NCBI GenBank assembly: GCA_020310875.1
Contig: MU260075.1
Coordinates: 572,001-636,000 of the forward strand
DNA: 64,000 nucleotides
Reading direction: 5' to 3'
Source: Ceratopteris richardii
Taxonomy: Eukaryota; Streptophyta; Polypodiopsida; Polypodiales; Pteridaceae
Shown here: in pieces, positions 46,471 to 57,650 of the stretch
Position numbering within the stretch: the stretch's first letter is position 1
Layout: every line of letters begins with the position of its first letter
The notes under the pieces: generated by a model
What the model was told of the DNA's origin: nothing
Database searches by the model: none
Seen by the model: the letters and a program-made list of their open reading frames with translations, nothing else
Made by a program: the position numbers and the translations under genes

Positions 46471-47186
46471 TGTAGCTCAGTGATGAGTAGCACCTCCTTT
46501 AATGTCAATCCGGGAAGACGTGAGGATGGTATGAAGACCTCGAGCCAATGGCGGCACAAGTGCGTGAGTGAGAAGCACACAAGCATGCACACACATACAC
46601 ACACACGCGCACACACGGCAAGACAAAGAGTGAGAATCAATGGAGCTTTTAGATTACTTTCAAAATGCTCTTACAAGTTCGTTTCAATTACAATCCCACC
46701 TCAAAAATGAGCTCTCTAGCTCTTTTTATAGTTTTTGACTAGCTTTTGGCCCTGTCCAGACCTAGTGTCCGGCCTAGTTAAAAATTAGGTTCCAGGGCTT
46801 ATTTGGGGGCTCAAACGAGATTTAAAAAATACGAAAATTGGTACGCAACTACTTCTAAGGCTCCTCAAGCTCAAGGACTCCTTGGCTTGCACAAAATGGA
46901 GCTACAAAAATGTGAAATGATATTTACAATGATTGTTAGTGATAAAAATCACTGTTGTTGTAGGGATTTCTTCTAGTGATCTGCCATACTTATCTTCGAG
47001 CTCCCTACTTGCTCTTCCTCCCTGCATGTCCATCTCTTTGATTTGCATTAATGTCTTGAAAAAATATTGGCCTACTTGCCAGATCTTCTTTGACTGCCCT
47101 GTTTGCTTGTGCTGTCCCTTCGCTCTGACTCCCTTCTTTGACTTTCACGTCTTGTAAGTCCCAGTGTACCAAGGCTACTTCCAACA
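46471..47186 (-). repeat. LTR at right edge of element B (solo-type)
   Basis: A 716 bp LTR flanked on both sides by CACAG and on both sides by element A type coding sequence (integrase on the left, RNase H/zinc on the right). It lacks an adjoining PBS, so it behaves as a solo LTR. Confidence 0.88.
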
Positions 47187-47191
47187 CACAG

Positions 47192-50100
47192 TCTCAGGTA
47201 ACCATCCTTACCGCGTTTGTATAGATTATCACCAATGAGTGAGTAATCCAAGGCTTCTTGTTCTAAACTCCTTTTCCTAGCCAGAGTCATGTCTGGAGGG
47301 AATGTGCTTGTCCTCAGGAATGATACTAGTGGTTCGCTCCAATCTGGCACAATGGATACTTGATAAAGAGTGGCGTGTTCCACTGGTGGTTTAGTGCAAC
47401 AGATTGGGCATTCCTTGCACAACTTTTGGACATCCGCTTCCATAGTTGGCCAATGCACTCCGAATCTCTTTAGAGTCTGTAAAGTTCGTTGCTTTGAATG
47501 GTGTTGCTCTAACGCACCTACATGTGCTAATTGCAACCATTTAGCGTACTCATCCTCTTCTACGCAACAAGCCAAGATCCCTCGATCTGTGTGCTTGTAC
47601 ATGCTACCTGCCATGATGTGGTACTTTTGGGCTTTTACAACCTCTCTATTCCGTGTGTTTACCACTGGATGTTTAGGCCCGTATGTCAATACTGGTACCA
47701 ATGGCTTAGCCCACTGCGGTACAACTTCCAAATTAAACAAGTAAGCATCAGGAAGGTCATCTGACACTCCTTGTGGGGCTTCTCCCGATGTGAGCCTAGA
47801 GAGATGATCAGGTCTCAAATGAGTCCTACCTTTCCTTACCACCACTTCAAAGTCATATTCCATGAGCAAGAGAAACCATCTTACTAATCTTCCTGTATTG
47901 CATGGTTTATTTACGAGGTACAGCAATGCCTGATGATCAGTAAAAAATTTAAACTTATTTGCAAGCAAATAGTGTCTGAATTTCTTAACTGCATATACCA
48001 TGCCTAATCCTTCTCGCTCTGTAGTGGTGTAATTCCGTTCAGCCGCATTCAATTGTCTACTGGCATAGGCAATTGGAAGATCCATATTACCTTCACCAGT
48101 AGGTTGTGCAAGCACACATCCAATGGCATAATTGGATGCATCCACATGAACATGGAATGGTTTATTCCAATCTGGTGTGGTCAAGATTGGTGCTGAACAT
48201 AATCTTCGTTTAAACTCTTGGAAGGAATTCTCACATTCATCCGTCCACTCAAAGTTTGTCAGAAGCCCGTACATGGGTTTTGCTATGACAGCATACATGT
48301 GTATAAATCGTCGATAATAACCACAATGCCCCATGAAAGCTTGTACTTCCTTGACATTCTTTGGCCTAGGTAGCTCTGCTATGGCTCTCACTTTTTCTTC
48401 GTCGGTAGATATGCCATTCTTTGACACTATGTGTCCTAGAATCTTGCCTTGCCTGACCATAAAAACGCACTTTTCTGGGTTCAGGCAGACTTGATATTCT
48501 CTACATTTGTCAAAGATTTGTCTGAGTTCAGGAATATGGGTTTGTCTAACATTGGAATGAGCACAAAGATCATCCACATAGACTTCTAAACTCTTCCTTA
48601 GGAACTCCTTAAACACATGGCACATCAGCCTCTGGAAGGTAGCTGGTGCATTGGTAAGCCCAAATGGCATTACTCTAAAAGCAAAAATGCCCCATTCTGT
48701 GGCAAAGGCTGTCTTATGTTGATCCTCTGGGGCTATGGCTACTTGATTGTAGCCCGAAAATCCATCAAGGAAGCTGTACACTTCCTTGCCTGCCACTCTT
48801 TCTAAGAGATGTTCTGTGATGGGAAGCGGATAGTTATCTCGAATCGTGGCGGCATTAACCTTTTTCAAGTTAATGCACACACGCAGCTTGCCATTCTTCT
48901 TGGGCACCACTACGATGGGGGATACCCATTCAGTGTGCTCAATTTCATAGATAAATCCAGCTTTGACCAGTCTATCTATCTCTTCCTTGATCTTAGCAGC
49001 GTAATTATCATTATATGTATAAGGCTTCTGCTTAGAGGGTTTGGCATCTGAAGTCATGGGGATGGTGTGTGAGCAAATGTCCGGGTCAACACCTTTCAAA
49101 TCCTTGTAACTCCAAGCGAATACATCTCTGTATTCTCTTAGCAAGGCTATCAATTCGTACTCTTCTTCTTCTGTTAGGTCATGGCCTATGTACGTGCATC
49201 TCTCCTCTCCCTCTTCTATGGCCACAACTATTTTCTTGGTGGTTTCTTTGTTATCATATGCCTCTCCTACTTGTGCCTCTCGTTTAGGCATTCTTATCAT
49301 GACTCTCCTGTCGTCTATCTCATACTTCTTGAAGTTTTCCGGGACCTCAAACAAAGATTCTTCCTCTTCTGGTGAGACTTCTCTCTTCTTTCGTTTCTTT
49401 CCTTCTTCCTTTGGGCTCACATGTGTTGCTAATCTTACATCATTTGTAAGCTCTCCATGCCTCTGGGGTTGAAATTCTACTTCATGGAAGTATTCTTCAT
49501 CTGATGCAAATGGTGGGTCCATAATGATTGACTCTAGATCGGAGTCACTTGCATCCTCAAATGCATCAGGGCTAGGTTCGCATTCTTCTAAAACTGCCTT
49601 TCCCATGATTGGCTCTATGGAGAAGACTGAAATGTCATAACCATCCTCATCACAGTGAGGTGTCCATTGTTCTTCATTGATGGCTACGTCCATTGTTGCT
49701 AAAATTTCTGCCCAGCCATGGGGTTCAAATTCCTCGTCTGGAAAGACTACAGGTGCATAGGCTGGGTCTTGGATTGATCTATGGGTTTCTTTTGCACCTA
49801 TTTCTCTGGCTTTTTCTCTCTTCTCTTCCTCTACTGCTACTTTGCACATCCATAAGTGGGTGTCTTCATGCATCCATGAGGATCCTGACCCTATGGAACG
49901 CACCGATTCTGTATCATCTTTGGCTCTATGGATGGGATTCCACTGGATAGGAGGGACATCTCTATGAGAATAATCCTTGAGATTGACTTTGGTCGTAACA
50001 CCTAAGTGCTGCAGGTACAAAGAATTGGTCCCCCAATCCTGTACCACTTGCAACTGTCGCATAAATGGTCTTCCCAAAATCATCTCATAGGCATGATTTT

Positions 50101-51388
50101 TGCTAAAGTCACATATAGCAAAGCTATGCTCAAACTCAACACCACAAGTGGTGAGAGTTATTCCTTCTAGCAATCCTAGGGGTCTCTCTATGTGACCATC
50201 AGCCATTTGCAATTTCATTCTCGTTGGCTTGAGTGCCGGCTTGCCCCAACGCTTCCATAGGGAAGTGGTGGCAATTGCAACTCCTGCACCTGAGTCCAAA
50301 ATTGCCTTAGTGGTGTAGTCCTGGTAGGTAATGGGAAGATAGGTGTTCCCTTCTTCACCTTCACACATATCTCCGATCTTGTCCAAGGGAATTTCTGGCA
50401 CTGTCCTATGGGATCCTACCCGGGAACGTGGTTTTGCAACTTCAGTTACTTGACTAGCTACATATTTCTGCGCTTTTGGTCTATCCTTAGGCAGTTCTTC
50501 CAAAATGAGATCTCGCTGCTCCCTGGCGTTCTTTACTACCTCCGTGTTCCTTGATATGACTGAGTCATCGTTCCTTACCATGACTGTGGGTGCTCTCATA
50601 CACGTGGACTTTGCTTCCCATGGGCCTGTGAAGTGGGGTAGCTCTTGTATGGAATTGGACTCAAAGTCCAATCTCTCGTGAGACTGAGCGCTCTCATGTT
50701 CCCCGTAAATAGATGGGATGTCTTGTGGGAATTGGTCGTGTGCGTCATCCACAAGTTCAAAGGGAGGGGCGACTTCACTTTCGTTATCCCATTTGTCTTC
50801 CTGAATCTCTCGTAGGAAGTCTGGTGCAAACCGATTCATAGAAGAAGAAGTGTCTGGCTCCGTAGAATTAGGCACGTAAGCAACCTGGGAAGGAGGGCTT
50901 ATTCTATCGTTGGCTCTCTCCTCGTTCTCATAGATGGCTGGAGCACAAGCTTCTTGGAAAGGATTTCTTATTCTATTACTTTTCCGAACAGGCTCATACG
51001 CTCTCTGAGAAGGAATGTAGGTCACCTGTGGAGGTACGTAAGCTTTCGAGGGAGGCTCATGTGACTTTTGGGGGGGAAGATAAGCTTCTTGAGGAGGCAC
51101 ATGGGCTTCCTGAAGAGGCTGGCTTATCCGTTCTCTTGCCCTTTCCTTTCTTTGAGGGGCAGGTTCCTTCTCTGATTGTGCAATTAGCTTCTCTATTCTT
51201 TCTAGCAGTCCATTAAAGTGTAACTGCGTCTTAACTAAGCTAGAGATGTTAAAGAGGCGGCTGGCTTCGAACATGGTTTGAGCCAATTCCACCATCTTAG
51301 CACAAATTTTAGTTCGTTCAAGCTCTAGCTCGGCTCTAGGGTAGCACTTTTCATGATCGGTTATGGTTGGCCCTTCTTGGATTCTGGC
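47192..51388 (-). pseudogene. AP1-RT-RNase H-zinc domain 1 of element A polyprotein
   Basis: In the same frame as gag, which ends at TAG 51389-51391; the plus-strand copy has CAG there, so gag and pol form one ORF with a nonsense change. Order: glutamine/proline-rich linker, AP1 with DSG at 50288-50296 and MILGRPFM, acidic linker, RT with FLDGFSGYNQ and YVDDL (48569-48580), RNase H with HVDASNYAIG and TDHQALLYL, then zinc domain 1 at about 47396-47590 (H-x6-H-x30-C-x2-C) and the start of domain 2 (LYKRGKDGYLRLC) at the element B insertion site. The last residues of the apparent ORF (to 47072) come from the LTR. RT has all its motifs; no internal stop was seen. Confidence 0.9.
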
Positions 51389-54241
51389 CTAATATGCTTT
51401 AAGCATCATATTAAGGTCTTTGGGAGTGGGATCTGCTAGGACTGATCCTACTCTAGGGGGTGGTGGGATTTGTTGAGGCGGTGGGGAAGGTGGTGGGTCG
51501 GATGGAGATGGAAGTGGTGGAGGCGGGGTAATGTGAGAGGGAGTTTGAGCTGTGAGTTCAGTTATCCTCGCTTTGGTTTCTCTTATGCTTTCCTCAAGCT
51601 CACTCATCTTTTTAGCCCATTGTCTTTTCATTCTTTCTCGACTATCTTTCCACGCTCTAGTCCTTTTCTTTGTCACGCTCTCGGTTTCACTAGACTCTGG
51701 GCCCTTTTCCTGGCTTGCCTCTTGGTTTTGCTGCAATGCCTGAGCTCTAGTGACTACCTGTACTGGTGCAGTGGAAGTGACACTTCCTGAGGAATCTACA
51801 ACCAATCCAATCACATTGATAGGAGTGATTTTTGGCATATTATTGGGGTTCTTTGGGCAATCTCGTAAAAGATGCTCTTTTCCACAATCTTGGCAAAAGC
51901 CTTGGATCGTCACGGACTGATTTTGTGTAGGTGGAGGTAAGGGACAGTCACGAATGAAGTGATCTCCTTGACATCGGTAGCATGGACCTCTAAGAAAGGG
52001 TGGTCGTACCTGCCTAGGTTGAGGCCTAGGGTTGGGGTTTGCATACATGACGTTCGTGTAATCCGACTCCCAACTAGGTTCACTTGGTTCTTCACTATAG
52101 TAAGACTCACCATGTTCTGGAGACTGCATGTAGTAAGCCTGGGGACTATCAACTTGTGTAGAATCAAAGCTATGGTCACTCGGGTCACTTTCTGAGATCA
52201 ATGGGGTTACTGGTACTATGGTCCTATTCAGGTTTTCTTCTGCAACAGCATACTTTACGGGAATCACGTTAGCGGGGTTTGGAGGCTGTTGAGCTAGCAC
52301 CGGTTGGGGTCTCTGTTGGGCCTGATATGGTTGCTGATAGGGTTGCTGTGGCCTGCCATATGGCTGTGGAGGGTACTGGTTCTGGTATCTGCCTTGTTGG
52401 TAGGGCTGAGGGTAGGGTTGCCTAGCTGCCTGCTTGTTGTATGGGCAATCTTGTGCGGTGTGATTGGTGTATCGCCGCTCTATGGTGCAGTACTGGCTAC
52501 TAGGATTAACTTGGGGTTGAGCCATAATGGGACAGACGTTCGCCATGTGGTCGCCACCACACGTATAGCACCTTTTCACAGGGGCAAACCTTGGGATTTG
52601 TTTACTAGTTACCCCTAATTTCTGAGCTACTTTCTCTGCGAGTTCCTCAATTGATGTGGATTGTGTGGAAGATTGACTAGATGCACTATCTGAATCTTTG
52701 TAGATTTTGGAAAGCTCTAGTTCTTCCCCTAGGTTATCTTCAATGTCAATGCACATGCGTACACACTCTTCTATAGTCCTAGGGTCTTTCAGATACACAT
52801 AGGATCTCAATTTCGTACTCAGCAATCCATCAAGGAATAGGGCTACTTGTTTGGCAGATGTGGGTAGCTCCGAAACAGGACATCTTTCGAGGTATTGCCT
52901 AAATCTTCTTCCTGCAAGTCTTACAGTCTCTTGGGGAGTCTGTTTAAAGCTGTGAATCAATGAGGAGGTATTGTGTCTTATGCCGCTCTTAGAGAATTCT
53001 ACAATGAAAGCCTCTAGGAGTTGGTCTATGCTCCTGAATTGCCGCTCATCCAATGGCTGAAACCATGTAAGTGCCGTGTTCCTAAGGGTTAGACCGAAGG
53101 CATTGTACTGTGTGAATAAATCCTCCACTTGTTCAGCTCTCAAGACTTGCTTGAACTCCGCCACATGATCATAGGGATCTCCTGTGCCATCAAAGTAATT
53201 CTTCATGGACTTAACTAGCTGTGTAGGTCTCAAAGTTCTTGTGTGCTCTCTAGGCCTCGGCAGCGGGAATCCATCCACATTCCTTTGGTTCCTGTGAGCT
53301 CTAAGCGTCTCAGGTTCTACTCGATTAGTCTCCGTCCTCGTTCTTTCTCTGCCCACTGGATTGGCAAAGCTTACTTCTGGTCTATCTCTACTTCTGTCTC
53401 TTTGCATTCCATGAGCTTGGGATGTTCCAGCCCCAGGGTGACCATAGGATACATTCGATCTTGGTTGAGGGAAAATGAATTCACCCTTCCAAGTGTAAGC
53501 ATGCCTATTATTCTCTGTCACCACAAAGATCCGTTCTGAAGTGTGATCTAAGTAGGTCACTCTACCTGGGCTATCCGGATCCTTAAACTCATAGATCATG
53601 ATACTCCCTATATCAGTTGGCTGATTAGATTTATACCTCCAGAAGGCTTCGTCGGTTTCTCGATTGAGGAGCAACTCTATGCTCTTGTTGTCTTGGGGTA
53701 CCCACTCAGGTGTGATAATCCTAGTGAGAACTGATTTACCTCGAGGGGTTCTAGGTTCCGCACCCATGTTCCCTTGTTCCAAGTCACCTAAGTCCGCTTC
53801 TGAGATTACATTCCCAAATTCATCCGTCCTATCTGGGTGACTGGTGACTACGTATATGGTTCCTTCTTTGTCCAGGTATGCACCGTTTTCAAATTTGACA
53901 GCTGGGTGCTCTAGTCCAATGGATTGATCAGGATTTTTAATCTGGACCACAGATCTTCCTAGGCCGTCCTCATAGATGCTAGCACCTAATCGATTGGTCC
54001 TAAGGTACTCCAACTGTGTTTTGTAAGGGCCTTCCACCCTGTACAAGTAAGGCACTCCTGAACTTCCTGTAGGTCTGTCCATGCCTTGAGACATCTCTGA
54101 CTCACTGGTCTCCGAGCTAGGGTAGTACGAGTGGTGGCTCAACTGCTGGGCCCAGGACCTAGCAGTGTGGTTAACACTAGCCTCTGAAGATCTAAGGCTC
54201 TATCTCTCCCTTACTAGATGTCGTCCTGATCTAAGGTTCAT
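51389..54241 (-). pseudogene. Gag of element A
   Basis: Conserved ATG at 54241 (MNLRSGRHLVRER). Codon 14 is TAG (54200-54202), Gln in relatives; thereafter it is open for about 937 codons to TAG at 51389-51391. N-terminal conserved region (LRSSEASVNHTARSWAQQL), folded segment with two AFWRYK/YEFKDPDSPG motifs, retrotransposon gag core near residue 340-560 (KNYFDGTGDPYDHVAEF), zinc knuckle CYTCGGDHMANVC (about 557), Gln/Tyr/Pro-rich segment, then CYRCQGDHFIRDC (about 753) and CQDCGKEHLLRDC (about 781). A coiled/charged segment (RKKRTRAWKDSRERMKRQW-like) and a Pro-rich stretch end it. At about 950 residues it is much longer than typical Gag. Confidence 0.9.
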
Positions 54242-55136
54242 ATGCCTATCTGATTAGCCCAATTTTTGCCCAGAGTACAACCTCGTTGCCGATCAATTGG
54301 TATCAGTCACTTGATTCTTTTTAGTTATTTCTCGTGTTTAAGGTCTTGTCTGATATTTCGTCGTCAGGAATACTTGAATGTTCCTCGTACTTTCAGGTTG
54401 ATCGTTCCACGTTAGGTCCTTTTCCTTTATGTTATCGACAGTACAGAGATTAAGTTTTTAGCTTGAACTTGAGTTTTTAGGTAGTCTTCAACTTGATAAC
54501 TGCCTATCGTCGCTCTGACTTACTCCTACCTCTCTTCGTCTTAGCTTAGACTATGAATTGACAAAGGGAGTTGAGAATTTCCAACCTTTTGTTTCCTGCT
54601 TGGTTGCCCTTGAGTGCTCAAGAAATGTGTTCCCAAGCTCACACTTACACTTGCTTAAAACGCCTTTCGATGCCCTCAATAGATCTGTAAAAGTTCCAAA
54701 GTTAGCTTGAAGATTTAAATTCTAAAGACAGAACCACTGTTTTTCCTTCCTGTAGCACAAACACAAACTTGTATAGTGATTTTCAAGAAAACAATCCTAA
54801 GGACCCCTGACTTTGATCCCCCTTGATATGGCCAACTTCAAAATACACTATCTGAAAATCAACGAATTATCTTTATAAAAAACAGTTGAGGGCGTGTAGT
54901 ATATGCCACGAGCTTTCCGACAAGCCCAAGAGCTCAAAAAATGGATTTTGTATGGAAAAGTTATGACTGTTCAGGGTTTAGGGGGTTAAAACAGGATTCA
55001 AACTGGCTGACAGATCCTAGAGTTTTCTCCCAATTCACCAGTGTAGGAACCTCAAAAATGCTAATGGATTGACTATTGTGCCCAAAATTGCCCCAAATTT
55101 TGAAATAAAAAAACCCTAATTTTTTGGCCGAAAAGC

Positions 55137-55600
55137 CTGTCAATCGCGATCGACAGGTCTGTCAATCGTGATTGACAGAGGTGTCCGTCGGGGCTGTCAG
55201 TCGCGATTGACAGTGTCAATCGCGATCGACAGAGTCGATCGTGGCTGTCAATCGCGATCGACGGTATCAATCGCGATTGACACGTTTTCCGGATTTTTCG
55301 CCGAGATTTCAGTCAATCGGGGTCCTATCAGTCGCGATGGACACGTGGCTACGCGCAAAAATCAATCAATCGTGGAATTTCAGTCAATCGCGATCGACGG
55401 TATCAATCGCGATTGACATAGGTGTCGGTCGTGGCTGTCGATCGCGATCGACGGTATCAATCGCGATTGACAGGGTCCTACATGGCAGTCAGTCGATCGT
55501 GGAGGTCTGTCGATCGCGATTGACAGGGTCTGTCGGTCGCGATTGACAGGGTCTGTCGGTCGCGATTGACAGAGGCTATCGGTCGCGATTGACAGAAAAC
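55137..55600. repeat. Tandem array with TCGCGA core
   Basis: Same family as 3325-3755 (GTCAATCGCGATTGACAG-like units), with an extra GGTCTGTCGGTCGCGATTGA run near 55500-55600 and a stray unit at about 55695-55715. Confidence 0.9.
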
Positions 55601-55789
55601 CTCAGAATTTTTCTACTGTTTTTAATGTTTTAGGATGTGCTCCTTGTGCTTGTTCTAGTGGTGCACTCACTTTTGTGAAAAGCCAAAAATTTCTGTCAGT
55701 CGCGATCGACAGAAGCCTGCGACTGCGAGACAGTTTCTTCGAATTTCGTACCTGCGCAGGAAGCTGAGGATGATGATACAGCAAGAACC

Positions 55790-56009
55790 TGCAATGAAAC
55801 TCAAAAAACACGCAAAATACGCACACACAATATTGCTCTCTCGCTCTCTCTCACAAGTGAAATGAGGGAAATGAGGTGGGGAAGGTGATATGATCAAAAA
55901 ACAGAAATTTTCGCGATGATGGAGATGGAGGTGGGAGATGGTGATGATGATGATGGTGATGAAGATGGTGAAGAAAGTAAAAGAAAATCGATGAGAGTGA
56001 AGAAAATAC
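55790..56009 (-). other. Candidate leader intron
   Basis: Minus-strand donor TTGTAG/GTATTTTC at 56009 and acceptor GAGTTTCATTGCAG/G at 55790, after a T-rich run. It matches the other three leaders. Confidence 0.4.
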
Positions 56010-56066
56010 CTACAACTCCAACGCGTCAACTCTACGTCTTACCATCACACGCTCGTCCTCAAAGCT

Positions 56067-56087
56067 CGATCCCCGGCAACGGCGCCA
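56067..56087 (-). promoter_or_regulatory. Primer-binding site, tRNA-Asp type
   Basis: Plus CCCCGGCAACGGCGCCA, 8 nt from the 5' LTR edge at 56096. Intact, unlike that of the plus-strand element. Confidence 0.92.
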
Positions 56088-56095
56088 AAATTTGG

Positions 56096-56742
56096 TGTAG
56101 CTCAGTGATGAGTAGCACCTCCTTTAATGTCAATCCGGGAAGACGTGAGGATGGTATGAAGACCTCGAGCAAGTGGCGGCACAAGTGCGTGAGTGAGAAG
56201 CACACTCGCATGCACACACATACACACACACGCGCACACACGGCAAGACAAAGAGTGAGAATCAATGGAGTTCTTTAGATTACTTTCAAAAGCTCTTACA
56301 AGTTTGTTTCAATTACAATCTAGCCCCCAAAAAATGAGCTCTCTAGCTCTTTTTATAGTTTTTGACTAAGTTTTGGCCCTGTCCAGACCTAGTGTCCGGC
56401 CTAGTTAAAAATTAGGTTCCAGGCCCATTTGAGGGCTCAAACGATATCTAAAAAATACGAAAATTGGCAGGTAGATACTTCTAAAGCTCCTCAAGCTCAA
56501 GGACTCCTTGGCTTGCACAAAATGGAGCTACAAAAAGATGAAATGATATTTACAATGGCATTTAGTGATAAGAATCACTTTTAATGGTTGTAGAGGTTTT
56601 GAAAAATTAAGGTTGCCTTGGTGCTAAATCTGCGTGAATGTTCATAAGTGCTTCTTCCTGAAGAAATTTGTTGGCCTACTTGCCGGATCTTCGTTGACTT
56701 CCTTGTCTGCTTGGGCCTTCTCTCCCTTGTCCACTGCTAACA
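56096..56742 (-). repeat. 5' LTR of element A
   Basis: A 647 bp partner of 25395-26042, flanked on the right by the G-run that carries the TSD. Confidence 0.93.
56351..56358 (-). promoter_or_regulatory. TATA box of element A 5' LTR
   Basis: CTATAAAA on the minus strand, in AAACTATAAAAAGAGCTAG. It is at the same place as the TATAAATA of the plus-strand element and followed by the conserved GAGCTCATTTT. Confidence 0.7.
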
Positions 56743-56755
56743 GGGGGGGGGAGAG

Positions 56756-57333
56756 TGTTGGCATCATACGGGAAGAAGCAGATACATGCATACATGCAGA
56801 TCTAGCACTGAGGCAACCCATTAAAATTTTTCCAAACCTTACATCATTTTAAAAGTGATTCTCATCACTAGAAACCCTTGTAAATACCGTTTCACCTTTT
56901 TGTAGCTCCATTTTGTACAAGTCGAGGATTCCTCGAGCTTGAGGAGCCTTAGAAGTAATTGCCTACCAGTTTTCATATTTTTTAGACCTCGTTTGAGCCC
57001 TCAAATAAGCCCTGGAACCTAATTTTTAACTAGGCCGGGCACTAGGTCTAGACAGGGCCAAAGCTAGTCAAAAACTATAAATAGAGCTAGAGAGCTCATT
57101 TTTGGGGTAGCTTCTAGTAGTTTTGAACTTGTATGAGAACTTGTTTGCAATAAAAGTGATTCCATTGTCTTACTCTCTTTGTTCTTGCCATGTGTGCGTG
57201 TGTGTGTATGTGTGTGCATGTTGGTGTGCTTCTCACTCACACATTTGTGCCTTCACTTGCTCGAGGTCTTCATACCATCCTCATGTCTTCCTGGATTGAC
57301 ATTAAAGGAGGTGCTACTCATCACTGAGCTACA
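56756..57333 (+). repeat. 3' LTR of plus-strand gypsy element
   Basis: TGTTGGCATC to GAGCTACA, 578 bp, preceded by the second half of the split PPT (56743-56755) and followed by TSD GTAAG. It has its own TATA at 57076-57083. Confidence 0.92.
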
Positions 57334-57338
57334 GTAAG

Positions 57339-57649
57339 GCATCATAAAAACCACTGTAATCAGTGTCGCATAAGCGACATTATTTACCATCTCTTATACG
57401 ATGCAAAAAAGCATCGCTTATATGATGCAAAAAAGCATTGCTTATGCGATGCTTTTTAAAACCGTCACTTTAACGATGCTCATTGCAAGCGTCGCACATC
57501 CCGTCATGCCACACATAAAAAAAACATCGTTTTGTTCATCGTTTAATCGAGGGTCCATGCTCGATGCTTGTTGCGATGCTTTTTGCAATTTTATAGCGAT
57601 GAAATTGTGTCACCTTAACTGTCGCTATACGCCTGTATTCCTTGTAGTG
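57339..57649. mobile_element. CACTA-like transposon end fragment
   Basis: Ends TTCCTTGTAGTG, i.e. CACTACAAGGAA when read inward on the minus strand, a standard CACTA (En/Spm) terminus. Inside are many direct and inverted copies of a GCGATGC motif (for example ACGATGCAAAAAAGCATCGC), like CACTA subterminal repeats. The gypsy element at 12013 inserted into its interior, so the left flank (up to 12012) may belong to it. No transposase was found. Confidence 0.55.
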
Positions 57650-57650
57650 A

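Larger units (their letters stand above)
39192..47186 (-). mobile_element. Element B: partial gypsy element with recombinant structure
   Basis: Bounded by LTRs 39192-39909 and 46471-47186 with CACAG at 39187-39191, 46466-46470 and 47187-47191. From the left it has 3' LTR, PPT, ORF-X, then AP2-integrase. Instead of continuing to RT, gag, PBS and its own 5' LTR, it ends at the same integrase position as the host element A and meets a second LTR. This is the expected product of recombination between an allele with a full element B and one with a solo LTR at the same site, with crossover inside integrase. Confidence 0.8.
54242..56066 (-). other. 5' leader of element A
   Basis: About 1.8 kb, collinear with 2422-4226. 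It contains the conserved block 54871-54980, the TCGCGA array, a candidate intron and the purine/pyrimidine tract 55914-55990. No gene is supported. Confidence 0.8.
25395..56742 (-). mobile_element. Element A: minus-strand gypsy, interrupted by copia and element B
   Basis: LTRs at 25395-26042 and 56096-56742, differing by two substitutions and one indel by eye, flanked by GGGGG on both sides. Removing copia and element B leaves about 16.9 kb. Coding order on the minus strand is gag, AP1, RT, RNase H, zinc domain 1, zinc domain 2, integrase, AP2, then ORF-X. The first eight form one polyprotein frame of about 3,161 codons once one 8-nt deletion in the AP2 tail is allowed for. Its tRNA-Asp PBS and absence of a chromodomain suggest the Athila/Tat branch. 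Lesions are two TAG in gag, two TAG in ORF-X, a frameshift in AP2 and the two insertions. Confidence 0.9.
12013..57333 (+). mobile_element. Plus-strand gypsy element (host of the nested insertions)
   Basis: Bounded by LTRs at 12013-12589 and 56756-57333 and by perfect 5-bp TSDs GTAAG at 12008-12012 and 57334-57338. Without the inserted element A its own length is about 13.97 kb. The order is LTR, damaged PBS, leader with array, gag (broken), AP1, a deletion removing RT, RNase H and the integrase N-terminus, the rest of integrase, AP2, ORF-X (broken), PPT, LTR. The LTRs differ at roughly 20 positions by eye (about 3.5-4 percent), making it the oldest layer of the nest. It is non-autonomous: no RT remains. 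Confidence 0.92.

Noticed and set aside
47072..47191. C-terminal extension of the pol frame ending QRRSGK
   Set aside because: It is LTR sequence read in frame by chance of insertion; the real polyprotein continues at 39186.
56067..56087. tRNA-Asp gene fragments at 4227, 10244 and 56067
   Set aside because: Only the last about 20 nt including CCA match and each abuts an LTR, so they are primer-binding sites.
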